The notes below the pieces were generated by a model. That model was not told where the DNA came from, did not search any database, and saw nothing but the letters and a program-made list of their open reading frames with translations. A program made the translations under genes and the position numbers. Positions 13,918-22,396 of a stretch of 22,842 nucleotides of DNA are shown in pieces (within the stretch, counting starts at the first letter, position 1; each line of letters opens with the position of its first letter). The DNA lies in the NCBI GenBank assembly GCA_023249935.1, contig JAHFBQ010000013.1:1-22842 (forward strand), read 5' to 3'. Origin of the DNA: a bacterium. Its GTDB lineage: Bacteria; Babelota; Babeliae; Babelales; RVW-14.

Positions 13918-15564
13918 ATGCAAAAAAAAATTATCGCGCTCTCAATAATGCTCTTCGCAATGACCGCCCTGCACGGCGGAAAAGTTGGTTCTAAAAAAAC
14001 TTCAACCGCCCCATCCTTGGCAAGCATGACCGAAACAAAAGCAGATGCTTATGATCACTTTTTACAAGCAACCTACCTGCAGGCAAAAGGGGACACTGGC
14101 GGTGCGCTACGTTCTTTTGACCTCATCATGAAAACACATCCAACACAACACATGCTTGAGCCCTATCTGCAAGCACTCTTCGATGGTGAACATTTTTCCA
14201 GACTGGTAGATGTCTATGAGAGTAGTAAAAAAAAGATCGATCCTCTCTTGGCAAAAAATTACATGACTAAGGCATTCATCGCACAAGCATATCTCTCCAC
14301 TAAAAAAGAAAAAAAGGCTCAGCTTCTTTTTGATGAACTTCTCAGCGAGCGAAGCAATGATGTTCAACTGTGTTATTTTATCGCCGTTGGTTATCTCAAG
14401 ACAAAACGCTATCAAGCAGCCATCAAATTATTGCAAGAGTGCACCAACAACACCGCGCTCAAAAGTAAACAGTATCTTTTTCACTTTTTACTCTCTAAGG
14501 CATACCTTGAATCTAATCGACCAAAAGAGGCTATGGCGAGCATCGAGCTGAGCATAGCTCAATTTCCAAAATTCGATCGCGGATGGTTGTTTAAGGCAAT
14601 ACTGCATGAACAACAAGGAAAAATCGACGATGCAATCAAGGGATACAAAAAATTTCTTGACCTCACCGGGCGCGATCAGTCAATCGAAAAACAACTCGTA
14701 CAGCTGCTCTTCAGTCAACAACGGTTCGGAGAAGCAGCAAGTTATTTAAAAAAGTTAAGTGATGATGCTCCAGAGTATTGCTTTGACCTTGCCGTCATAC
14801 AAGCCAAGGGCGGCAACTACGAAGAAGCACTTCCAACAATAAATAAAGTACTCGCTCATGACCCGCTATTGGAAAAAGCACGTCTCTTAAAAATCGAAAT
14901 CTTACTGAATAGTAATAAAACTAGTGATGCGATCTCAACACTGCAGATGTGGCTCACACAAACACCAACAAACCTTGGCCTCCTCCATACCTTTTTCCTC
15001 CTACGCCAAGGCGGCGTTGAAGCAACAAAACTTATGACAGCCCTTGAAGCCGTCAAAGCCAACCACCCAACCAATCTTGGCATCACCGCAGCACTAGGCG
15101 ACCTTGCTCTTGACGCTGGACAACACGCAAAAGCACTTGAGTTTTATGCGCAAGCAGCAGCCAACACCACTCATAAAAAACTAAAAAGCAAAATCTACTT
15201 TCAACGCTGCTACATTTTATTCGAACAAAACAATGTTGCAGCTCTTACAGCAGAGCTTGACAAGACGGAGCAAGAGGGCTGCACCAATCACGCGCTCCTT
15301 AACTTAAAAGCATATCACCTCGCTCAAACCGGACAAAATCTTGATACAGCGCTTGCAGCAATTGATAAAGCCCTGACCGAAAAGCCCGGAATGCCGGCCT
15401 ACTTCGATACGAAGGCATTTGTTCTAAAACAGATGAACAAACCTGTTGAGGCATTGCACTTTGCACAAAAGGCTTTATCATTGGCTCCTAACGATAACAT
15501 CATCAAACGCAATGTAGAGGAACTCAAGCGTCATGCTAAGCAATCAAAGAGCGCAAAGACCTAG
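13918..15564 (+). CDS. Exported TPR-repeat protein
   Basis: This 548-residue protein has a signal peptide (IIALSIMLFAMTALHGG) and then tetratricopeptide-like helix pairs along almost its whole length. Clear units include AYDHFLQATYLQAKGD (from residue 44), GWLFKAILHEQQGKIDDAI (about 222), KALEFYAQAAANT (about 404) and the last one, AYFDTKAFVLKQMNKPVEAL (about 501), followed by ALSLAPND. The last unit is the best match to the TPR consensus. Such proteins act as scaffolds, often in the periplasm for envelope assembly. It follows the DUF721 gene by 3 bases and overlaps murG by 32 bases, so it is translated with a cell-wall gene. A role in envelope or peptidoglycan assembly is inferred from that context. 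AAGGA lies 8 bases before the ATG. Confidence 0.88.
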   Translation: MQKKIIALSIMLFAMTALHGGKVGSKKTSTAPSLASMTETKADAYDHFLQATYLQAKGDTGGALRSFDLIMKTHPTQHMLEPYLQALFDGEHFSRLVDVYESSKKKIDPLLAKNYMTKAFIAQAYLSTKKEKKAQLLFDELLSERSNDVQLCYFIAVGYLKTKRYQAAIKLLQECTNNTALKSKQYLFHFLLSKAYLESNRPKEAMASIELSIAQFPKFDRGWLFKAILHEQQGKIDDAIKGYKKFLDLTGRDQSIEKQLVQLLFSQQRFGEAASYLKKLSDDAPEYCFDLAVIQAKGGNYEEALPTINKVLAHDPLLEKARLLKIEILLNSNKTSDAISTLQMWLTQTPTNLGLLHTFFLLRQGGVEATKLMTALEAVKANHPTNLGITAALGDLALDAGQHAKALEFYAQAAANTTHKKLKSKIYFQRCYILFEQNNVAALTAELDKTEQEGCTNHALLNLKAYHLAQTGQNLDTALAAIDKALTEKPGMPAYFDTKAFVLKQMNKPVEALHFAQKALSLAPNDNIIKRNVEELKRHAKQSKSAKT

Positions 15565-16594
15565 CACTCTGTGCATAGCCGCGGGTAAATCTGGCGGACA
15601 TCTTATCCCTGCGCTACAGCTTGCACAGCAGTGGCACAATGAGCACCAAGGTGGCAATGTTGTACTGTGCACCTACGGCACAATGCTTGATCAAAAGATT
15701 TATGCGCGGTACCCATTCATCAACAAAGTACAGTCATTCTCTTTCACTACATTCATCGCGCGCAAGCTGTGGCGCTATCCAATAATCGCCATGCAAGCAA
15801 TCAAAGCAACATGGATCGCCTGGCGGCTGTTGCGCACAACACAAGCAGAAAAAGTTATTACGACTGGCGGCTTTGTTGCATTACCAGTCAGCATTGCAGC
15901 TCGCTTACTCGGCATTCCTGTAGAGGTGTATGAGCTCAACATACATCCAGGTAAGGCGGTACAAGCCCTTGCTATGCTTGGAGCAAAAATTTTTGCTGTT
16001 TTTAATGAGACGCTTAAGAAGATGCCTCATGCGGTGTTGACAGACTACCCAATTCGCTTTACACAGGCTGATATAAAATCACCGTCAGTTGCACGCCTTG
16101 AACTTGCACAACGGATACCATCAGCCATACCGCTCACTGATAATCGAAAAACAGTATTTCTCTGCGGAGGATCGCAGGGATCAACCTATCTAAATGAACT
16201 GATGATAAAATTTGTTATTGCGCGACCAGACCTACACAATTCTATGCAGATCATTCATCAATCTGGCACAGTTCCTGATCGCTTCATTGAGGTGTATACA
16301 AAATACAGAATCCCACATCTCGTATTTGATTTTCATCCGGCTATAGCAGCTTGCTATCAAGCTGCTGATGTCGTTATTTGTCGCGCTGGCGCAGGCACCT
16401 TATTTGAACTTAAATTTTTCAATCGCCCAGCCGTTATTATCCCACTCGTAGCTGCTAGTACCGGCCATCAAGGAGCGAATGCTCGAGCCATCAGCGCGCA
16501 AATGCCAGAGCTCTTTACAACAATGGCACAGCACATGCTTGAAACCAACCTAGAAGCATTTTTTGATCTCGTTGCAAAGTACTTGCGAACGTAA
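15533..16594 (+). CDS. murG: MurG, UDP-GlcNAc:lipid I N-acetylglucosaminyltransferase
   Basis: This 353-residue GT28-family enzyme transfers GlcNAc from UDP-GlcNAc to lipid I, giving lipid II on the inner face of the cytoplasmic membrane. The N-terminal glycine loop reads GKSGGHLIPALQL (residues 18-30; the usual form is GGTGGH). TTGGFVALPVSIAARLLGIP (110-129) and the E-x-N site VYELNIHPGKA (132-142) are present. The C-terminal domain has GGSQG (212-216), CRAGAGTLFEL (283-293) and TGHQGANARAI (310-320). Length is normal for the family. It overlaps the TPR gene by 32 bases with GAGGAA about 9 bases before its ATG, so translation is probably coupled. The first glycine-loop residues differ from the standard motif, yet the rest is intact and function is very likely kept. 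Confidence 0.92.
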   Translation: MLSNQRAQRPSTLCIAAGKSGGHLIPALQLAQQWHNEHQGGNVVLCTYGTMLDQKIYARYPFINKVQSFSFTTFIARKLWRYPIIAMQAIKATWIAWRLLRTTQAEKVITTGGFVALPVSIAARLLGIPVEVYELNIHPGKAVQALAMLGAKIFAVFNETLKKMPHAVLTDYPIRFTQADIKSPSVARLELAQRIPSAIPLTDNRKTVFLCGGSQGSTYLNELMIKFVIARPDLHNSMQIIHQSGTVPDRFIEVYTKYRIPHLVFDFHPAIAACYQAADVVICRAGAGTLFELKFFNRPAVIIPLVAASTGHQGANARAISAQMPELFTTMAQHMLETNLEAFFDLVAKYLRT

Positions 16595-16619
16595 GTTCGA
16601 TCTAGTTCTACCACTCTTT

Positions 16620-17897
16620 TTAGTCCAGAATTCTCCCCATCCATTGCTCGTGAGCATACGCAAAATCAAACCCAACGAAACATCCCTTACCAGAGATCCC
16701 CATCTCCTCATGAGTATCATGAGCCCGAGGAGTTTCATGAGTCGTTCGTTGAGGAGTTGCTTCATCACAAGCTTCTGCATCCGCCACGAGGTCCAACGAT
16801 GATCTTGAACCCCTTCCAAATGATCGATGCCTACGAAGACCTTGATGCGGCGATTCAGGCGTAGGCGTCCTATATTCAAGCACTGGTTTATAAGCCTGAA
16901 ATCCGTAGTAGAAAAACGGTATCGGTTGATCGTGATAGCGAAGGTTAAATGTGGTATGGATGAACCAAGCAAATGATCGAATTCGTCCTTGGCTGGTTAC
17001 TGGATCAATGCTCCCATAGATATAATAAAGCTTAGGGTTTGCTGGCCACTTACCAGCGAGAGCATTTTGAACTCGTCGAGAAATTGACTGCAATGCCCAT
17101 CGCTCCATCAGGGTATCTATTCCGCGCCCACGATACGGATGAGCAATAAAATTTGTACCAAAATAAATCCACACGTTATTACTTTGGTTCATCTTAAAAG
17201 GATTGTGATCAAAAGAGAAAGGAGGAATATTCCTAGATGGTATTGGTAGCAAAAGAGCTCTGCTTTGAGCCTGAATCATTGATATATTAAATTTGCATTC
17301 CCACGAGTGAGGCAGGGAAGTCAAAGTATCACCACTAAGAGCACAGAGTTCTTGGGTAAGAATATTATTCAGCTCATCAAACCGACTAACTACATACACT
17401 CTACAAAAGCCAATCACAACTCGCCTGCCACCGCTGGTATTAAGCGTGACAAATACTCTTCCCGCATCAACTTCTCCTGCAAAATAAGCATCTCGCTGTT
17501 CTCTTGGCAATACCAAAAGATGCCGTCTATCTTCATCATCAAAGTCATCATAAAGAGTTAAAATTCCTGGAATATCATGAGGTTCAGCCAATGCATACTC
17601 GATGATAGGAGGTAACATAGCCAAAGCATTCCTGCCCGACGCCAGACCAAGATCTTGTGGACGAGGAGACCGAAAGAACACATGCCTCGCTTCTCGCCTC
17701 TCTAAAGAACGACCTAATCGAGGATCATCATGAATGATAGGAGCGGAATGCCCTTGCCCACTTAGTGGATCAGTAAATTCACCAGATTGCTGCCGACCCC
17801 ACGCGAGTAAATCAGAATCGGTCTGCTCTTTATTAGCTGGCATGACCGTATCGCTACAGAACATAACCATCACCGCAAGTAGCAAATACATCTTCAC
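16620..17897 (-). CDS. Exported GNAT-like protein 1 (longest of three paralogues)
   Basis: This 425-residue protein has a signal peptide (MYLLLAVMVMFCSDTVMP), a polar linker to about residue 95 and a GNAT-like acetyltransferase domain (about 97-340). The domain shows EPHDIPGILTLYDDF, HLLVLPREQR, GRVFVT, the strand VIGFCRVYVV, then WIYFGTNFIAHPYRGRGID, where YRGRGI (255-260) fits the acetyl-CoA pyrophosphate loop Q/R-x-x-G-x-G/A. A family-specific part follows (YYIYGSID, GRIRSF, FQAYKP), then a 60-residue Arg/Ser/His-rich linker and the motif GISGKGCFVG (400-409). GTG is the start, overlapping the upstream gene's TGA by four bases with AGAGGAAA upstream. It is the last gene of the minus-strand group. 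An exported GNAT protein is unusual, since acetyl-CoA is normally cytoplasmic; action in a host cell is inference. Confidence 0.78.
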   Translation of the reverse strand: MKMYLLLAVMVMFCSDTVMPANKEQTDSDLLAWGRQQSGEFTDPLSGQGHSAPIIHDDPRLGRSLERREARHVFFRSPRPQDLGLASGRNALAMLPPIIEYALAEPHDIPGILTLYDDFDDEDRRHLLVLPREQRDAYFAGEVDAGRVFVTLNTSGGRRVVIGFCRVYVVSRFDELNNILTQELCALSGDTLTSLPHSWECKFNISMIQAQSRALLLPIPSRNIPPFSFDHNPFKMNQSNNVWIYFGTNFIAHPYRGRGIDTLMERWALQSISRRVQNALAGKWPANPKLYYIYGSIDPVTSQGRIRSFAWFIHTTFNLRYHDQPIPFFYYGFQAYKPVLEYRTPTPESPHQGLRRHRSFGRGSRSSLDLVADAEACDEATPQRTTHETPRAHDTHEEMGISGKGCFVGFDFAYAHEQWMGRILD

Positions 17898-18976
17898 ACA
17901 ATTTCCTCTTTTGATGCCTCTTCACAAGATTCAGCCAGTCTACACCCGATGACGCATCCCTTACCAGAAATTCCTCGTTCTTCAGCTTGGAGTAATTCTC
18001 CAGAATCCTCATCCTCACCTAACAGAGTAGAAGATTGTCTACCACCAAACTCTTGTGATCCTGCCGCCATATCCCGCCTAGAAGAAACTCTTCTCAGTAA
18101 TGGTTTCATGGGAGAATCTTGCGTACGCCTAAAATCCAAATCTGGCTTGAAAGCTTGAAATGTATGTAACGTCACGGCAAGCCAACAATCCGACAAACCA
18201 GAAAGAAACGTATCAAAAACCCAGCGAGTGTATGATCTTAAGCGCCCTTGACTGCCAGCATTTTCATCTACCACACCATATATATAGTAGAGAGTAGGAT
18301 TCAGCTTGATATGAAGCAACTCTAATACCTGCATTTTAATACTGTTCAAGGCTGCCAGTTCTAAGCTTGAACCGATGCAAGCCTTTCGATAGGGCTCTTT
18401 AATATAGAAAGTTCCAAAGTAAATAAATACATCATTCGCGAAATTACAGCGAAAGAATCGATTAATGCTATCCGCAACAAGAGGTCTTGAGTAGTCTTTT
18501 ACTTGATCAGAGGTTACATTGAATTTTTTCGCTTCTACAGGAACTGAAAAAGCATCGACTGATTCTTGAAGGACACCAAGCTCTTTAACAAAAATATCCA
18601 ATCCCTCTCTGCAAGAGGGAACAACAATGTGCATTCTACAAAATCCAATAATCTCTCCATTGAGCCGAGCAACAAACATACGACCAAGAGCAATTTCGTC
18701 CAAGAAGAACGGCCCTCGCTGCTCTACAGGCAACACTAAAAGATGGTGTTTATCTGCCTCTGTCAAGTTACTGTAACAACCTAATATACCGGCCAGATCA
18801 TCCTCAACGGCTCGCCCATATGATAAGACTCCCGATAAAGCAGAGGGTGTTAGACGCTGTGGATTAGGAAGAGTCCCGCCATCACTAACCGGTGAACCGG
18901 TCCTTCCTGAAGATGATGACACCACCATGTTTGCATAAAACATAAATATTGTTGCAATTAGAAAATATATCTTCAT
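17894..18976 (-). CDS. Exported GNAT-like protein 2
   Basis: This 360-residue paralogue of the adjacent genes has a hydrophobic export signal (IYFLIATIFMFYANMVVSSSS). The domain has the same landmarks: HHLLVLPVEQR (77-87), GRMFVARLNGEIIGFCRMHIV (98-118), VFIYFGTFYIKEPYR (183-197), YYIYGVVDE (230-238), GRLRSY and FQAFKP. The acetyl-CoA loop is altered to YRKACIG (196-202), which loses the first glycine of the consensus. An acidic Ser/Gly linker leads to the C-terminal motif GISGKGCVIG (335-344), almost identical to paralogue 1. Translation of the next gene starts in its stop codon (GTGA overlap). GGGA lies about 7 bases before the ATG. Activity as an acetyltransferase is uncertain because of the altered loop. 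Confidence 0.76.
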   Translation of the reverse strand: MKIYFLIATIFMFYANMVVSSSSGRTGSPVSDGGTLPNPQRLTPSALSGVLSYGRAVEDDLAGILGCYSNLTEADKHHLLVLPVEQRGPFFLDEIALGRMFVARLNGEIIGFCRMHIVVPSCREGLDIFVKELGVLQESVDAFSVPVEAKKFNVTSDQVKDYSRPLVADSINRFFRCNFANDVFIYFGTFYIKEPYRKACIGSSLELAALNSIKMQVLELLHIKLNPTLYYIYGVVDENAGSQGRLRSYTRWVFDTFLSGLSDCWLAVTLHTFQAFKPDLDFRRTQDSPMKPLLRRVSSRRDMAAGSQEFGGRQSSTLLGEDEDSGELLQAEERGISGKGCVIGCRLAESCEEASKEEIV

Positions 18977-19020
18977 TCAAAATCCCATTTTTGAGTCTTT
19001 TTGAAAAGATACATATATTT

Positions 19021-19059
19021 ATGGGGAAAGTACAGAGCAAGTACAAACATTTGCCCCAT
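19021..19059 (-). other. Hairpin between GNAT-like genes 3 and 2
   Basis: ATGGGG (19021-19026) pairs with CCCCAT (19054-19059) and an inner GTAC/GTAC pair (19030-19033 with 19041-19044) can form. On the minus strand it lies after gene 3 and is followed by an A/U-rich run, so it could be a weak terminator or a processing hairpin. It sits in the only sizeable gap (115 bases) of the group. Confidence 0.35.
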
Positions 19060-19091
19060 CAAGGAGTGCACACAAAGAACAACCAGAGGAA

Positions 19092-20108
19092 TTATCTCAT
19101 TGCACACCCAATGACACAACCATAACCAATGCCGGCAATGGTTGCTGGATCAGTATCGGGAAGCACAGCAAGCGCTCCAGCATTCATAAAAAACACTGGC
19201 TTGAAGGCCCTAAATGCATGAAATGAATATTCCAAAACAGCACTCGGGTTAGTTGCCACACACCCACCCAGCGCCAGACTTATTTGACGAGTAAATCCGG
19301 TAAAGGTACGAAATCTAGCTAGACGCATGTGACCTGTTTCTCTATTGTGAAAATTGTCTTCAACTGCACCATAGAGGTAATAGATCATTTTCTTAGCGCT
19401 CGCCGCAACTTTAGCACACACCGCAGCAGAAAGCTGCTTTATAGCAAAGCATTCAAGTTCAAAATTAATACCAAGATCACGATATTCTTTTAGAGTAAAA
19501 GCACCACCAAAATAAATATATGCACAACTTGGATCAACCTGAAGCAATGACATACTCGTCACAAAATGAGGATCACGGTCAAAATTCAAAGCCAATGTCC
19601 CATCATCCGAAAAAGTAAAATTCATCTCTGGCCTGTTCATTTGATTACTATCGTTTAATGCTCGCAATTCACGCACAACAATACCTTGCAATTCGGCCTC
19701 ATCATCAACTATAAATGCCTTGCAAAAGGCAAGTATCCGCCCTTTATGATTCTTAGTAACAAATATACGCCCCATCCTAACCGCTCTTGCTAAAAACTCT
19801 TCTCGTACTTCTATGGGGAAAAGCAGTAGTCGCTTACAATCGTCTTGATCAAATTGCGCGTACAGTTCCATGATCTGAGAAATATCAGCCTCTGTCGCCC
19901 TCATATTACATTTATCAAAATCAAGATCTGTAGAACTGCTACGAAATGAGGCAACCCGCGCGAGCTTTTTAAGCACCAGCGGACTGAGAATAGATCCTTG
20001 CTCAGCCTCCTTAGCACCTGATCCCTTGTCCCCATCCTTAGTAGTGTTAGCGGAAAACAGGCAGCTCCCCATCAACACCACAGCAACAATAATCGCACAG
20101 CTTTTCAT
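19092..20108 (-). CDS. Exported GNAT-like protein 3
   Basis: This 338-residue third paralogue has an export signal (CAIIVAVVLMGSCLFSA; the LMGSC is only a weak lipobox). Family landmarks are RLLLFPIEVREEF (93-105), GRIFVT (113-118), ILAFCKAFIV (125-134), AYIYFGGAFTLKEYR (196-210), YYLYGAVEDN (243-252) and FRAFKP (299-304). The acetyl-CoA loop reads YRDLGIN (209-215), again short of the classic glycines. The C-terminal linker is much shorter than in the sisters, and the end motif GIGYGCVIGC (326-335) sits almost at the terminus. An in-frame ATG at 20150 would overlap the upstream gene; I choose the ATG at 20108, which has GGGA about 8 bases upstream (the same GGGATTTT word as gene 2) and starts at the signal peptide. 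It begins 22 bases after the RNA methyltransferase homologue. Confidence 0.76.
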   Translation of the reverse strand: MKSCAIIVAVVLMGSCLFSANTTKDGDKGSGAKEAEQGSILSPLVLKKLARVASFRSSSTDLDFDKCNMRATEADISQIMELYAQFDQDDCKRLLLFPIEVREEFLARAVRMGRIFVTKNHKGRILAFCKAFIVDDEAELQGIVVRELRALNDSNQMNRPEMNFTFSDDGTLALNFDRDPHFVTSMSLLQVDPSCAYIYFGGAFTLKEYRDLGINFELECFAIKQLSAAVCAKVAASAKKMIYYLYGAVEDNFHNRETGHMRLARFRTFTGFTRQISLALGGCVATNPSAVLEYSFHAFRAFKPVFFMNAGALAVLPDTDPATIAGIGYGCVIGCAMR

Positions 20109-20130
20109 ACTAAAATCCCTAAATTTTTGT

Positions 20131-21351
20131 TCATAACAAGACAGAAGCATTATTGCTCAACCGCAACAAAAAATCACTGGTCAATTGACGCTCCTTATCC
20201 GAAAACCCTCTAAACAGCGTCTCCTGCACATATTCCAACACCAACCAACAGCGCTCAAGCAGCTGTTCACCACGCAAGGTAATACGCACTCCCTCAAACA
20301 TAGGGTGACCAAAGCGTTCAACAATGCCTTTATTCACAAGCGGTTGCACAAATTCACCGACCGCAGCCGTTTGCCAAGCATATTGCTTAGCTATTGAATC
20401 AAATGAAATAATGCGTTCCGCAATGAGCTGCATAAGCAAAAACACATGCGGCAGTGAAAGTTCAGTAATTTTTGCAAGTTCTCGTTGAAATGCCTGCGTT
20501 ACGATGAGCGCTGCATGTCCAGGATGCTGAATCATTTTTTTATTAAGCTGCTCACCAAGTAATGCAAGCAACATGCGTAACTTGAGTACCGCAAGACCTT
20601 CAATATCCGTTTGATCATGAATTTTTTGCCGCAAGGCCCACGATGCTATCGGTTCAGTCAACACCACATCTGCAGCATCAAGAAACTCTTCTCGTACTGG
20701 CAGTTGCGGAGAGCCCACAACAAGCGCGACAGGATCATCGTGAATATCAAACACGCAACCACGTCCCTGCACCTGCGGCGCCGATACCACAATTTGGTAC
20801 CCCCCGCGCTTAAGCGCCTGAACTGTATTTAAAGAACCATCGAAGGTATGTACAGTGCTTGAAAACACCGCTCCACGGGAAGCTTCGATAAGTTGGCGAT
20901 AAAAAACATCCCCCTGCTCTTGCGCAATCACCACGTTACGAATACCAAATGACTGCGCGTTACGCACCATAGCACCAAACTGTCGATGATGCGCTATGTG
21001 ATCAAACACCAACAACAATTTTTCACGCGGCAGATTGCCGCCTGCAACTTCTTGTACACGCGCAATGCCCACAACAGGAATAAGAAAATTTGTAGCGGTA
21101 ATTTTTTTAATAATGCCAACAGAGACTTCAAGTACAGGCACACCTTGTACCTCAAGATTTTTTATGAAATCATCTGCCTCATGATGTTGAGCCACAAACA
21201 CGTGATCCAACTGCATACCAGCTTGCAACGCCCATGCTATCTGGTGCGCCCCAAACAGTAAGCACTCATGTGCTCGTCGACGTCCAGCTGCGGCAGCAAG
21301 ACTGCGCGCGTGAATTACTCGGTTGTCCTTAATCGACGCTATACTTTGCAT
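20131..21351 (-). CDS. SpoU/TrmH-like RNA methyltransferase homologue with C-terminal winged-helix-like extension
   Basis: This 406-residue protein has three parts. Residues about 20-95 resemble the SpoU substrate-binding domain (RAHECLLFGAHQIAWALQAG). Residues 110-265 resemble the knotted SPOUT catalytic domain (LLLVFDHI, QFGAMVRNAQSFGIRNVVIA, FYRQLIEASRGAVF, PVALVVGS). Residues about 290-400 look like a MarR-type winged helix (VNKGIVERFGHP, ITLRGEQLLERC, GFSDKERQLTSDFLLRL). Known SpoU enzymes 2'-O-methylate rRNA or tRNA ribose using SAM. Here the usual N-x-G of motif 1 is QFG, GSE of motif 2 is GSP, and the SLN-V-S of motif 3 is replaced by GLAVLK. Activity may be changed or lost. AGGTGGGG lies just before the ATG. 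It heads the minus-strand group that includes the GNAT-like genes. Confidence 0.78.
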   Translation of the reverse strand: MQSIASIKDNRVIHARSLAAAAGRRRAHECLLFGAHQIAWALQAGMQLDHVFVAQHHEADDFIKNLEVQGVPVLEVSVGIIKKITATNFLIPVVGIARVQEVAGGNLPREKLLLVFDHIAHHRQFGAMVRNAQSFGIRNVVIAQEQGDVFYRQLIEASRGAVFSSTVHTFDGSLNTVQALKRGGYQIVVSAPQVQGRGCVFDIHDDPVALVVGSPQLPVREEFLDAADVVLTEPIASWALRQKIHDQTDIEGLAVLKLRMLLALLGEQLNKKMIQHPGHAALIVTQAFQRELAKITELSLPHVFLLMQLIAERIISFDSIAKQYAWQTAAVGEFVQPLVNKGIVERFGHPMFEGVRITLRGEQLLERCWLVLEYVQETLFRGFSDKERQLTSDFLLRLSNNASVLL

Positions 21352-21379
21352 AACCCCACCTTTTCGTTATTATCTACGT

Positions 21380-22381
21380 ATGAAAAAAATTCATATCACC
21401 ACACATGCAAATCTTGCTCTGATCAAATACTGGGGCAAGCGCGATGAAGCGCTACTACTCCCCTGTACAAGTAGTTTCGGCATTTCACTAACCGCACTTA
21501 AAACGACTACAACACTATACTCGCACGCAGCAGATGAAGATTTGATACAGCTTGATGGCAATAACAACGCATCGTTGCATATCCCCATTCGCAAATTTTT
21601 TGATGGTGTACGCACTCGTTTTGGCATCAACACCAAGTTCTCCATTCTTTCGAAAAATCATTTCCCCACAGCAAGTGGACTTGCTAGCAGCGCAAGTGGC
21701 TTTGCGGCCCTTGCCCTCGGCGTCAACAGTGTATGTGAGCTAGGTTTAAGCATGCAAGAAATTTCAGTGCTCGCACGCACCGGCTCGGGTTCCGCTGCAC
21801 GATCGATACATGGCGGCGTTGTTTTATGGCACAAGGGGCAGGCTCTCGATGGACACGATTCGTTTGCACAACCCATGTTCAATGCTTCTTGGTGGCCAGA
21901 ACTGCGCGTCATCATAGCTGTTACAACAACCCAAGAAAAAAAGATTTCTTCGCGAGCTGGTGCGACTGCAAGCAAAGAAACATCTTCTCTCTATCCCGGC
22001 TGGCTTGAACGCTCTAAAGAACGGTTACCAAAGATCATTGAAGCTGTACGCGTAAGAAATTTTCATACGATGGGACAACTTGCTGAGGCAGACTGGACAG
22101 ACATGCGCGATGTCATGCTTGATACAAAACCATCGCTCAACTATTGGACCGAAGTGTCATGGGCTGTCATTAATAAAATCATAGCATTGCGAGAACAATC
22201 CGGGCTTGCCACCTACATAACCACTGATGCGGGACCACATGTTAAGGTGCTCTGCCTTGCACCTGATGCACCGCGAATTCAAGAAGAACTCAGAACAATT
22301 CCAGGCGTATTGTCGATTCTAGAAAGTTGTGTTGCCGATGAACCAACGATAGAAGAAGAATATGGTAATTTTATACCGTGA
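21380..22381 (+). CDS. mvaD: Diphosphomevalonate decarboxylase
   Basis: This 333-residue GHMP-superfamily enzyme catalyses ATP-dependent decarboxylation of mevalonate diphosphate to isopentenyl diphosphate. Landmarks are ANLALIKYWGKRDE (10-23), SSFGISL (31-37), the ATP loop PTASGLASSASGFAALA (96-112), TGSGSAARSIHGG (134-146; the catalytic-site Arg follows SAA) and TTDAGPHVK (281-289) with the catalytic Asp at 283. All key residues are present and the length is normal. Upstream in-frame starts are only TTG, inside the divergent gene, so the ATG at 21380 is used. It lacks a Shine-Dalgarno site, so the message may be leaderless or nearly so. A GHMP kinase gene follows 157 bases later, and the two belong to the mevalonate route to isoprenoids. 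Confidence 0.95.
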   Translation: MKKIHITTHANLALIKYWGKRDEALLLPCTSSFGISLTALKTTTTLYSHAADEDLIQLDGNNNASLHIPIRKFFDGVRTRFGINTKFSILSKNHFPTASGLASSASGFAALALGVNSVCELGLSMQEISVLARTGSGSAARSIHGGVVLWHKGQALDGHDSFAQPMFNASWWPELRVIIAVTTTQEKKISSRAGATASKETSSLYPGWLERSKERLPKIIEAVRVRNFHTMGQLAEADWTDMRDVMLDTKPSLNYWTEVSWAVINKIIALREQSGLATYITTDAGPHVKVLCLAPDAPRIQEELRTIPGVLSILESCVADEPTIEEEYGNFIP

Positions 22382-22396
22382 TACTCCGCCCTCATT

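Noticed and set aside
16550..16972. 140-codon minus-strand frame at the junction of murG and the first GNAT-like gene
   Set aside because: It overlaps two well supported genes in another frame, has no recognisable domain and no ribosome site.
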